53,414 nucleotides of DNA from Idiomarina sp. (GTDB lineage Bacteria; Pseudomonadota; Gammaproteobacteria; Enterobacterales; Alteromonadaceae). This document shows positions 42,288 through 50,151 of this stretch, in pieces. A program made the position numbers and the translations under genes. The number at the start of each line of letters is the position of its first letter. Position 1 is the first letter of the stretch. The stretch spans positions 1 through 53,414 of the forward strand of contig JAFIFH010000030.1 in assembly GCA_020832105.1 (NCBI GenBank), given 5' to 3'. The notes below the pieces were generated by a model. It saw only the letters and a list, made by a program, of their open reading frames with translations, was not told where the DNA came from and made no database searches.

Positions 42288-45218
42288 ATGAGTCGCACAA
42301 CTCCTATCGCGAGCTCAATTCGCACTGCTTTGATGTTGGGCCTGGGCGCTAGTTTTCTAGCTATCCCAGGTGCTGCTTTGGCACAACAAAATCAAGACCA
42401 GGACGAAGAGCAAGCACAAGAACGAGATCGTCCTGAGCGCATTCAGGTAGTTGGTTCGCGTATCCGTACCGACGGTTTAGATTCAAACACTCCAATTGAA
42501 ATCATCAGTGCTGACCTGGCGAACGAGCAGGGTTTGAGCACGCTTGGTGAGCTTCTGCGTACATCTACGGTTGCGTCTGGTTCTGACCAGTTGCTGGCAG
42601 CGTACTCTGTTGGCTTCGTAACAGCAGGCGGTTCAGGTGCTGAGTCAATCTCAATGCGTGGTTTAGGTGCTAACCGTACTCTGGTTCTGTTGAACGGACG
42701 TCGCGCCGGCCCTGCAGGTACCCGTGGTCAGGTTTCTGCATTCGACATGAACGCATTACCAGTATCAGCCATCGAGCGTGTTGAAATCCTTAAAGACGGC
42801 GCGTCTTCCCTTTATGGTTCTGACGCTGTTGCTGGTGTAATCAACATCATTACTAAGCGTGGCGACGATGCCCAGTTTAATGTCAGTGGCTCAATGCCGA
42901 CTGACAGCGGCGGGGAAACTTACCGTATCAATGGTACGTTCGGCGAATCATACAGCCGTGGTTCATGGCGTGTAGTGGCTGACTATAACGTGAATACAGG
43001 CCTTAAACGTGGTGATCGTGATTACTTCGATTGTTCAGAGCGCTATTTGACTGACCAACTAGGCTTCCGTGCAGATCCAATCGATCCACGTACTGGTGAG
43101 TTCCATTGTAGCGAATCAGGTCCAGGTATTTTCCACGGTTCTGCACCAGGTGGCCGTTTCCAGTATGACTATGGTAACAATGGTTTTGCACCAGTCACTG
43201 AAACTAACCCTAACGTCACGGCTCAACCAGACGGCTTCTATTGGGCTGGTTATGACAAAGAAACAGACGGTTTACTAGATGGTGGTAGCCACCCATTCCG
43301 TCGCACGCAAACGATGATCCCTGAAACTGAAGTGGTGTCTGTTTACCTTCAGGCTGATTACGATCTGACCAACAACATCTCTATGTACGGTGAGTTACTG
43401 CACAGTTCACGTGAAACTGAGTCGCGTAATACGCGTCAGTTCTGGACCGCGCAACTGGGTTACAGACAGATGAATGACTATGCGCCAGGCTGGGAAGGTG
43501 AAGGTCTGGTAATGCCAGTGTCACTAACTGACTGGTTTGGTAATGAAACCACCGTTGATTATACGCGCGGTGTTTTGGGCCTTGAAGGTTCATTAGGTTA
43601 CTGGAACTGGGATGTGTCCTGGCAGCGCACTCTGAACGATGGTGAGTACAAAAACCAAATCATCTTCTTTGATTCTATGTTGATGGCTCAGGAAACTTTG
43701 TTAGGTCTGCGTGATTGTGGCCCAGACGAAGTCACTCAATACTCGCAAAAAGAGTGTGTGGTAGTTCCATTCTTCGACCCGCAATTGATGGTCGGAAACC
43801 CAAGCGATGAAGTTCGTGACTTCCTGTTTGGTAGTGAAACTGGTCGTACTATTTACAAGCAAGACTCAATTGATGCCTATATCACTGGTGACCTATATGA
43901 ATTACCAGCCGGCCCAATCGGTTCTGCATTTGGTGTTTACTATCAGTATGATGAAATTCAGGACACTCCTGGTTTCCATACACTAAACGGTAATAGCTGG
44001 GGCCTAACTGGTTCAGGTATTACTGCGGGTAGCTCAGACACCTTCGCAGCCTATGCTGAAATTCAGATCCCTGTAGTGCGTGACTTACCTTTCGTTGAGT
44101 CATTCGACATTACAGCGTCTGGTCGTTTCACTGATGTGAGCACATACGGTTCTGGTGAGACTTATAAACTCAGTGCTGTGTGGGACATCGCCAACGGTTT
44201 CCGTGTACGTGCGTCACAAGGTACATCATTCCGTGCTCCGGCATTGTTTGAATTGTTCCTTGACGATCAAACTGGTTTCTTGGGTCAGGTTCAGGATCCT
44301 TGCGTAAACTGGGTTGAGTCTGCAAACCCACTGATTCGCGAGAACTGCGCAGCAGCTGGCATTCCAGATACTTATATCGCTGGTGTAGGTAGTTCAATGA
44401 CGGCAGTTACTAGTGGTGGTCAAGGCTTGCTTGAAGCAGAGACCTCAGTATCTAAAGGTATTGGTTTAGTTTATACCAGCCCTGAGAATCGTATTGCTGC
44501 GTCAATTGACTATTATGACGTAACTATCTCTGATCAGGTAACTAACGTTGGTGGTGCTGCAGTACTTAACCAGTGCTATACGTCAGAAAACTTTGCTACA
44601 GACCCATTCTGCAACCAAATCACCCGTCGTGACGGTACCAACGGTGACTGGGGTGTTGAAGAAGTTCGTGGTGGTTACCTGAATACGTCTGAGCAGAAAG
44701 TACGTGGTGTTGATATCGTAGTGACTTACCGTGAGTCGTTTGACTTTGGTGACCTGCGTATCCGTTGGGACCACACCAACCAAATCGAGCGTTCGTTCCT
44801 GCAGTTCGCGGACAGCGATCGTTTGTACTACATCGGTCGTGTAGGTAACCCTAAGCACGTGGGTACTATCAACTCTACCTTTAGCCGTAATGACTGGAGC
44901 TTCAACTGGAACATTCAGTACTACGACAAGACTAATAACTATTGGTTGTATGCAAATGAAAACCGTACTACTTATCGTGGCAGAACGGTTACCGCAATTG
45001 CAGAAACACCAACTTACATCCTGCATTCATTCTCAGCAACTAAGAACATGTTTAACGACAGCTTAGATTTGACTGTAGGTATTGCCAACGCGTTTGATAA
45101 GAAGCCGCCAACCGTGACGCCTTCTTTCTTGAACACTGCTGGTAACACGCCGTTGTTTGCATCGCAGTATGACTATTTAGGTCAGCGCGTATTCTTCAAC
45201 GCACAGTACCGTTTCTAA
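42288..45218 (+). CDS. TonB-dependent receptor 4 (paralogue of receptor 3)
   Basis: This 976-residue receptor has a signal peptide (MSRTTPIASSIRTALMLGLG, cleaved near ALAQ), TonB-box-like ERIQVVGSRIRTDGLD, and a plug nearly the same as in receptor 3 (ISMRGLGANRTLVLLNGRRAG; EILKDGASSLYGSDAVAGVINIITK). The final strand is VFFNAQYRF. Barrel strands with DNRFGASVDYYDVVISDQV-like sequence are shared. The loops differ, for example residues 255-330. A local duplication with ligand divergence is the simplest reading. It has its own terminator. Confidence 0.93.
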   Translation: MSRTTPIASSIRTALMLGLGASFLAIPGAALAQQNQDQDEEQAQERDRPERIQVVGSRIRTDGLDSNTPIEIISADLANEQGLSTLGELLRTSTVASGSDQLLAAYSVGFVTAGGSGAESISMRGLGANRTLVLLNGRRAGPAGTRGQVSAFDMNALPVSAIERVEILKDGASSLYGSDAVAGVINIITKRGDDAQFNVSGSMPTDSGGETYRINGTFGESYSRGSWRVVADYNVNTGLKRGDRDYFDCSERYLTDQLGFRADPIDPRTGEFHCSESGPGIFHGSAPGGRFQYDYGNNGFAPVTETNPNVTAQPDGFYWAGYDKETDGLLDGGSHPFRRTQTMIPETEVVSVYLQADYDLTNNISMYGELLHSSRETESRNTRQFWTAQLGYRQMNDYAPGWEGEGLVMPVSLTDWFGNETTVDYTRGVLGLEGSLGYWNWDVSWQRTLNDGEYKNQIIFFDSMLMAQETLLGLRDCGPDEVTQYSQKECVVVPFFDPQLMVGNPSDEVRDFLFGSETGRTIYKQDSIDAYITGDLYELPAGPIGSAFGVYYQYDEIQDTPGFHTLNGNSWGLTGSGITAGSSDTFAAYAEIQIPVVRDLPFVESFDITASGRFTDVSTYGSGETYKLSAVWDIANGFRVRASQGTSFRAPALFELFLDDQTGFLGQVQDPCVNWVESANPLIRENCAAAGIPDTYIAGVGSSMTAVTSGGQGLLEAETSVSKGIGLVYTSPENRIAASIDYYDVTISDQVTNVGGAAVLNQCYTSENFATDPFCNQITRRDGTNGDWGVEEVRGGYLNTSEQKVRGVDIVVTYRESFDFGDLRIRWDHTNQIERSFLQFADSDRLYYIGRVGNPKHVGTINSTFSRNDWSFNWNIQYYDKTNNYWLYANENRTTYRGRTVTAIAETPTYILHSFSATKNMFNDSLDLTVGIANAFDKKPPTVTPSFLNTAGNTPLFASQYDYLGQRVFFNAQYRF

Positions 45219-45250
45219 GTACTCCTTCCCTGGATACTTTGATCGAGCCA

Positions 45251-45278
45251 AGCCCCACTTCGGTGGGGCTTTTTTTTT
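45251..45278 (+). terminator. Terminator after receptor 4
   Basis: AGCCCCAC (45251-45258) / GTGGGGCT (45263-45270) with a TTCG tetraloop and eight Ts: a very stable intrinsic terminator. Confidence 0.95.
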
Positions 45279-45307
45279 GGTTTTCCTGGCTGTCACAGCC
45301 GCTAATA

Positions 45308-45321
45308 TTGATAAATATCAA
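45308..45321. promoter_or_regulatory. Perfect palindrome upstream of the small membrane ORF
   Basis: TTGATAAATATCAA has 6-bp half sites around AA. It lies about 140 bp before the small ORF, in an otherwise unassigned AT-rich stretch. A possible operator; no known regulator was recognised. Confidence 0.25.
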
Positions 45322-45458
45322 ATCGCCATCGCGCTTTCACTGGGATACTTTGAAGCCTTCGCACAAGTTAACTGTGCTACGTTAAGCACTTTTAACTGGC
45401 GCTATGATCCAGTAAACTTGCGAGCAACAGTGTTCGGTCTATTTGAGAGGATGTAAGC

Positions 45459-45584
45459 ATGGCTGATAATGAGAATTTCCGCGAAACCACAACCCATTGG
45501 TTTTTAATACTAAGTGCTGTTTTATTGGTCGGTGTTGCGCTGTTGCCAATCGTGCTGCGGGTGATTCAACTGATCACGGCATAA
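45459..45584 (+). CDS. Small single-pass membrane protein (41 residues)
   Basis: An ATG with GAGAGG 8 nt upstream opens a 41-codon frame. A polar N-terminus (MADNENFRETTTHW) is followed by one strong hydrophobic helix (FLILSAVLLVGVALLPIVL) and a short tail ending ITA. The good ribosome site and clean helix argue that it is translated. I do not recognise a family. It lies between the receptor-4 terminator and the receiver gene, with 165 bp to the latter. Function unknown. Confidence 0.55.
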   Translation: MADNENFRETTTHWFLILSAVLLVGVALLPIVLRVIQLITA

Positions 45585-45749
45585 GCTTAATTTTTTTGTT
45601 TAAGCTGGCGGTCTCTGGACTGCCTGCTATAGTCATCACCGATAGTCGGCGACCGCTAAATGTAAGTGGTTGCACCACGCTTATTAGCGCTTTAAAGTGC
45701 GGGGTGGATCGAGTAAGATCTGCGTCGAATTTTTAGACTGAGGTTATGC

Positions 45750-46127
45750 ATGACCCTTCAACTTTTGCTGGTCGAAGATAAAGATCCTACCGCTCAGCAC
45801 ATTCTCAATATTCTTGCGGACACTCCGTTTCAGGTGACCCGGGTAAAAGACGGTCTGGGTGGGCTGAATCAGGCTAAAAAGGTGCGCTACGATGTGGTCA
45901 TTATTGATCACAAAATGCCACTGATGGATGGGCTTTCTTTACTCAAAAATCTTCGTGACTGCGAGAATTACGTTGATACCCCGCTATTGTTCATGACCAC
46001 TGACGATCCTCGTCAAATTCAGCACAAAGCGATGCGCTTGGGTGCTGATGCCGTGATCGCTAAACCCGTTGATGCCCAGGTACTGAAAAGTGAGCTCAAG
46101 CGTCTGGAACCCCGCCATGTCGCTTAG
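45750..46127 (+). CDS. CheY-like single-domain response regulator
   Basis: This 125-residue receiver domain has all phosphorylation residues: acidic pair E9-D10, phospho-acceptor D53 (VIIDHKMPLMDG), switch T83/T84 and K105 in IAKPVD. There is no output domain, so it must signal by protein contact. No histidine kinase is nearby. It overlaps the 5' end of the apt frame, so the two are probably co-transcribed, which is not an arrangement I recognise as standard. Confidence 0.92.
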   Translation: MTLQLLLVEDKDPTAQHILNILADTPFQVTRVKDGLGGLNQAKKVRYDVVIIDHKMPLMDGLSLLKNLRDCENYVDTPLLFMTTDDPRQIQHKAMRLGADAVIAKPVDAQVLKSELKRLEPRHVA

Positions 46128-46689
46128 TATGCCGTCAGGCTCGTCGAATAGCTCTGATCCGCGTTTGGCGTATATTGACAGTACGGTCACCAGCATTCAG
46201 GATTACCCCAAGCCTGGAATTATTTTCCGTGATATCACCAGTACACTGGCTGATCCCAAGGCGCTGAAGTGCATTCTCGATATCCTAACCGAACGCTACC
46301 AGGATCAAGGGCTGACGCAAATAGCGGGTATTGAAGCCCGTGGTTTTATTTTCGCTGCAGCACTTGCTGACCGTCTTGGGTGTGGCATGACCTTAATCCG
46401 TAAACAGGGTAAGCTGCCGCGGGCCGTGCATTCGCAAGCCTATAGTCTTGAATATGGGAACGACACTCTGGAGCTGCATCAGGACGCACTGGATAGCCAC
46501 GACAGAGTGCTATTGATTGATGATTTACTGGCCACAGGCGGCACCATGCGCGCTGCAGCAGACCTGGTCGCCCACAGTGGCGCAAAGGTGGTGGAAGCTG
46601 CATTTTTGATTGAACTGAGCGGCCTGCCTGGGCGGCAAAGAATCGAGCAATCGGGTGTTCCATGCTACGCCATTTGCGCGTACGATTAG
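46117..46689 (+). CDS. apt: Adenine phosphoribosyltransferase
   Basis: Apt salvages adenine to AMP using PRPP. Motifs are SIQDYPKPGIIFRDITS, GIEARGFIF, RKQGKLPR and the PRPP loop VLLIDDLLATGGT. The start is uncertain: ATG 46117 overlaps the receiver gene by 11 nt, ATG 46129 avoids the overlap, and an upstream GTG (46090) is also open. None has a strong ribosome site. Gene order apt-dnaX-ybaB-recR is the classic gammaproteobacterial one. Confidence 0.94.
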   Translation: MSLSMPSGSSNSSDPRLAYIDSTVTSIQDYPKPGIIFRDITSTLADPKALKCILDILTERYQDQGLTQIAGIEARGFIFAAALADRLGCGMTLIRKQGKLPRAVHSQAYSLEYGNDTLELHQDALDSHDRVLLIDDLLATGGTMRAAADLVAHSGAKVVEAAFLIELSGLPGRQRIEQSGVPCYAICAYD

Positions 46690-46722
46690 ACGATACGCAA
46701 TTCTAAGATCCAGAGGACGAGG

Positions 46723-48834
46723 ATGGACTATCAGGTATTAGCACGTAAATGGCGACCGCACTCGTTTGCCGAGGTGGTTGGTCAGCAGCACGTGCTGCAG
46801 GCTTTGTCCAATGCATTAACCCATCAGCGCCTGCACCATGCCTACCTGTTAACTGGAACCCGCGGCGTCGGCAAGACCACGATTGCGCGCATTCTGGCCA
46901 AGAGCCTTAACTGTGAGCAGGGCATTTCAGCCACGCCTTGTGGTAAATGTGACACTTGTCTTGAAATCGACCAGGGCCGTTATGTGGACCTGTTGGAAAT
47001 TGATGCGGCATCACGCACTAAAGTTGAAGACACCCGCGAACTCCTTGATAACGTTCAGTACCGACCCACCCGTGGTCGCTATAAAGTATACCTGATCGAT
47101 GAAGTGCACATGCTCTCGCGCCATTCCTTTAACGCGCTGCTGAAAACTTTAGAAGAGCCACCTGAACACGTTAAGTTTTTACTGGCCACCACGGACCCTG
47201 AAAAGCTACCTGTCACTGTATTGTCGCGGTGCCTGCAGTTTCACCTGCGCGCATTAACCCGCGAAGAAATCACCCGTCAGCTTGGCCATATTCTGACCTC
47301 TGAATCGCTGTCTTATGACGATGAAGCTTTGACCTTGTTGGCCCGTGCCGCCAAAGGCAGTATGCGGGATGCGCTGAGTCTAACGGATCAGGCGATTGCC
47401 CAGGGCGATCAGTCCGTACAGTTGGACTCAGTGCGGAATATGCTAGGCCATATCGAAGGGCGCCAGATTGTTGAGTTGCTAGACCTCGCGGTGTCTGGTG
47501 ACGCGGTGGCGACGCTTGAATGCCTGCGCGCGATGCAGGACAAAGTCGCCGACATTGCTGCGGTACTTCCTGAATTACAAAATGCGTTGCATCAGATCGC
47601 CTTATTACAGGTGAGCGCTGATTTTGCAGATACGGATATTTTTAAAGATATGGACGCACTGCAAGCGCTCGCCAAGCGCTTGCCACCAGAGTTGGTGCAG
47701 GTGCTCTATAGGTTAGTGTTAGAAGGGCGTCGCGAGTTACCTCACGCGCTGGATAGTTATAGCGCGGTAGAAATGACCTTGTTGCGCTTGTTAGCGTTTC
47801 GCCCCCAAGACATGGCAGTGACGACTGAGCAACCGTCAACTGGTGCCGAGCAGGCCACCGCGAAAACTGAACAGGTTACTGGTGCCGAGCAGGCCACCGC
47901 GAAAACTGAAAGGGTTACTAGTGCCGAGCAGGCCACCGCGAAAACTGAACAGGTTGCTAGTTCCGAACCGGTCGCTGTGAGTACCGAGCCTTCAGTGCCT
48001 AAAGAACACGCTGTAACGAGCCATGAGCAGCCAGCTCCCGTACAAGCGGCTGAACAGACCGGGGACCATCAGCGAGCAGCGCAGCCGGATGAGGCGAGCG
48101 ACCCGTCGCCTGTCGCATCAGCGACCGGTAGTGAACAACATACAGGCGATGCTGCGAACGTAGCCGACGAGCCAGATGATCGCTACCACGCCTATGAGCC
48201 GGACGATGACTTTATCAGCCCTGAGGAACAGGCGGCGTTGGCTCAGGAGCAAGATTCGATTATGTATCAGGCCGGGCAGCAGCATGACGGCTTTCGTGCT
48301 GATGCAGCGGCTGATGCCAACCCTACGCAAGTGGCTGCACAGCAACATCAACCAGCACCAGCGGGCTCTACTGAGGCCAGCTTAGAGCGATTAATGGCAA
48401 CCCGAGAGCAGTTGCTGGCAAAAAAAAAAGCCCCGCTAACCGTTGAGACCCGCTTTGCTGCGGAAATTGATAAGTGGAGTGCCTCGGTGGATAACCTCAA
48501 AGCCACCGGCCGCTTACGTCAGATCCTATTGAATTCAAACTTTAATCGTCATGATTCCGGTTATAAATTAACGGTGGACGAGCAGCAACGGGTATTGTGT
48601 TCACCACAAGTGCTGAATGAGCTTGAGAGCCTGATTCGCCAATTGGTTGGCGATGCCGGTTTAACGCTTGAGTATGGCGCGCCACAGATGACGCCTTTGC
48701 TTATTCAGCAGGCGATTGACAGCTATCGAGCCGACAATGCCATGCAACAAATTAAAACCGACCCCATTGTACAAAGCTTATTACAACGCTTCGACGCCAG
48801 CATCGACGAATCTAGCATCAAAGTAGAGCCGTAG
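46723..48834 (+). CDS. dnaX: DNA polymerase III subunits tau/gamma
   Basis: DnaX is the clamp-loader ATPase. The 703-residue tau form has Walker A GTRGVGKTT (about residues 45-53), a zinc module (CGKCDTC), DEVHMLS and the SRC sensor motif. A long acidic, low-complexity linker (about 365-555) includes a 13-residue repeat unit in three copies. The tau-specific C-terminal domains resume at about 560 and end in a polymerase-binding tail (LLQRFDASIDESSIKVEP). A run of ten A (48420-48429) at codons for AKKK precedes a -1-frame TGA at 48444-48446, so a shorter gamma product is likely. The TAG stop is a REP head. Confidence 0.96.
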   Translation: MDYQVLARKWRPHSFAEVVGQQHVLQALSNALTHQRLHHAYLLTGTRGVGKTTIARILAKSLNCEQGISATPCGKCDTCLEIDQGRYVDLLEIDAASRTKVEDTRELLDNVQYRPTRGRYKVYLIDEVHMLSRHSFNALLKTLEEPPEHVKFLLATTDPEKLPVTVLSRCLQFHLRALTREEITRQLGHILTSESLSYDDEALTLLARAAKGSMRDALSLTDQAIAQGDQSVQLDSVRNMLGHIEGRQIVELLDLAVSGDAVATLECLRAMQDKVADIAAVLPELQNALHQIALLQVSADFADTDIFKDMDALQALAKRLPPELVQVLYRLVLEGRRELPHALDSYSAVEMTLLRLLAFRPQDMAVTTEQPSTGAEQATAKTEQVTGAEQATAKTERVTSAEQATAKTEQVASSEPVAVSTEPSVPKEHAVTSHEQPAPVQAAEQTGDHQRAAQPDEASDPSPVASATGSEQHTGDAANVADEPDDRYHAYEPDDDFISPEEQAALAQEQDSIMYQAGQQHDGFRADAAADANPTQVAAQQHQPAPAGSTEASLERLMATREQLLAKKKAPLTVETRFAAEIDKWSASVDNLKATGRLRQILLNSNFNRHDSGYKLTVDEQQRVLCSPQVLNELESLIRQLVGDAGLTLEYGAPQMTPLLIQQAIDSYRADNAMQQIKTDPIVQSLLQRFDASIDESSIKVEP
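47842..47958 (+). repeat. 39-bp tandem repeat in the dnaX linker, three copies
   Basis: Units begin at 47842, 47881 and 47920, each 39 bp and nearly identical, encoding (G/S)AEQATAKTE(Q/R)V(T/A). The length is a multiple of three, so copy-number change would keep the frame. Confidence 0.92.
48420..48446 (+). promoter_or_regulatory. Probable dnaX frameshift/slippage site
   Basis: GC followed by ten A and GCCCCG. The zero frame reads GCA AAA AAA AAA GCC. A -1 shift reads on through AGC CCC GCT AAC CGT to TGA at 48444-48446, ending gamma with SPANR at about 573 residues. The long A-run would suit transcriptional slippage or ribosomal shifting. Confidence 0.7.
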
Positions 48835-48889
48835 GGCAGGCTCCGCCTGCCGTTTAGCATAGCGCGGCGTCAGGCGCAGCCTGACCTAC
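48831..48889. repeat. Inverted REP pair after dnaX
   Basis: Plus GGCAGGC-type REP 48831-48852 (its TAG is the dnaX stop) and inverse GTCAGGC-type REP 48867-48889, heads outward. Confidence 0.9.
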
Positions 48890-48955
48890 TGGTCAGCTTG
48901 CCCTTGTCTACGTATAATGGGGGTATCATTCCTACATAATTAAGAGAGATATAGC

Positions 48956-49291
48956 ATGTTTAAAGGCGGCGGAATGGGCAACATGATGAAACAGGCCCAA
49001 CAAATGCAGGAAAAAATGCAGCGCATGCAGGAAGACCTTGCGAAAATGGAAGTGGTTGGCGAAGCAGGTGCTGGCATGGTTAAAGTGACCATGTATGGCA
49101 ACCACAACGTTAAGCGCGTAGCCATTGACCCAAGCTTGCTGGGTGACGCAGACGAGCAGGAAATGCTGGAAGACTTAATCGCAGCAGCTACCAACGACGC
49201 AGTGCGTCGGGTTGAAGAAGCGAACAAAGAACAAATGGCGGGTATGGCCGGCGGTATGGGTTTACCTCCTGGAATGAAATTACCTTTCTAA
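48956..49291 (+). CDS. ybaB: YbaB/EbfC nucleoid-associated protein
   Basis: This 111-residue DNA-binding protein of the YbaB/EbfC family has the Met/Gln-rich N-terminal helix ([19 protein letters not shown]). The core strands follow ([30 protein letters not shown]) with the usual C-terminal glycine/methionine-rich tail. It lies between dnaX and recR as in most gammaproteobacteria. AAGAGAG upstream gives a good ribosome site. Confidence 0.96.
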   Translation: MFKGGGMGNMMKQAQQMQEKMQRMQEDLAKMEVVGEAGAGMVKVTMYGNHNVKRVAIDPSLLGDADEQEMLEDLIAAATNDAVRRVEEANKEQMAGMAGGMGLPPGMKLPF

Positions 49292-49318
49292 TTTTAAGTC
49301 ACGCTAAAGGGTCAATAC

Positions 49319-49918
49319 ATGCAGTTTAGCCCTGCCATCGCGAATTTAATTCGCGCACTTAAAGTGCTCCCGGGAGTTGGCCAAAAGTCAGCTCAACGGA
49401 TGGCTTTTCAGTTATTGGAAAGGCAGCGTGAAGGTGCCACCAACCTGGCTGAGGCCCTTGCCCATGCGGTTGAGCGGGTAGGGCGCTGCGACACCTGTCG
49501 CACCTTGACTGAAGGTTCCCGCTGCCATATTTGTCATGATGAGACGCGCGCGGACAGTGGCTTGCTGTGTATTGTTGAATCACCAGCGGATGTGATTGCG
49601 GTGGAGCAGACGTCGCAGTATAACGGTCAGTATTTTGTGTTGATGGGGCATTTGTCTCCGCTGGATGGTATCGGGCCGAGTGATATTGGCCTGGATAGCC
49701 TGGCGGTGCGCTTTAAAAGTGGTCAGATTGAAGAAGTAATTCTGGCAACCAACCCAACGGTGGAAGGCGATGCCACTGCACATTATATTGCTGACCTGGC
49801 GCGGCATCACGGCCTTAAAGCGTCGCGTATCGCCCACGGTGTGCCGGTAGGCGGCGAGCTCGAATACGTCGACCACACCACCCTCAGCCACGCGTTTTCC
49901 GGCCGTAAGCTGGTGTAG
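49319..49918 (+). CDS. recR: Recombination mediator RecR
   Basis: RecR with RecO/RecF loads RecA at gaps. The 199-residue protein has the helix-hairpin-helix region ([20 protein letters not shown]) and the C4 zinc finger C57/C60/C69/C72. A Toprim domain follows ([41 protein letters not shown]). Its stop TAG is the head of a REP at 49915. Confidence 0.97.
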   Translation: MQFSPAIANLIRALKVLPGVGQKSAQRMAFQLLERQREGATNLAEALAHAVERVGRCDTCRTLTEGSRCHICHDETRADSGLLCIVESPADVIAVEQTSQYNGQYFVLMGHLSPLDGIGPSDIGLDSLAVRFKSGQIEEVILATNPTVEGDATAHYIADLARHHGLKASRIAHGVPVGGELEYVDHTTLSHAFSGRKLV

Positions 49919-50018
49919 GTCAGGCTGCGCCTGACGCACCACCATGGTTTGATGTTTATGTAGGTCAGGCTCCGCCTGACGTTAACCATCGCGCGGCGTC
50001 AGGCGCAGCCTGACCTAC
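49915..50018. repeat. REP cluster between recR and htpG
   Basis: Plus REPs 49915-49937 (gives the recR stop) and 49960-49983, and an inverse REP 49996-50018. The last two form an outward-headed pair. Confidence 0.92.
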
Positions 50019-50044
50019 GATCATTCGAAAATCGTATTTTTATC

Positions 50045-50072
50045 CTTGAATTCTGTACGGGTATCCCCATCT
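50045..50072 (+). promoter_or_regulatory. Heat-shock (sigma32-type) promoter of htpG
   Basis: CTTGAA (50045-50050) and CCCCATCT (50065-50072), 14 bp apart, match the known sigma32 consensus CTTGAAA / CCCCATNT closely. It sits 80 bp before the htpG start, just after the REP cluster. Confidence 0.85.
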
Positions 50073-50151
50073 TCTAGGTAGTGGCTTTTACGGTGCACAT
50101 GGCGTGCGTCGTAATTTTAGCGTTTATTTGAAGTAAGTTGGGAGAACACCA

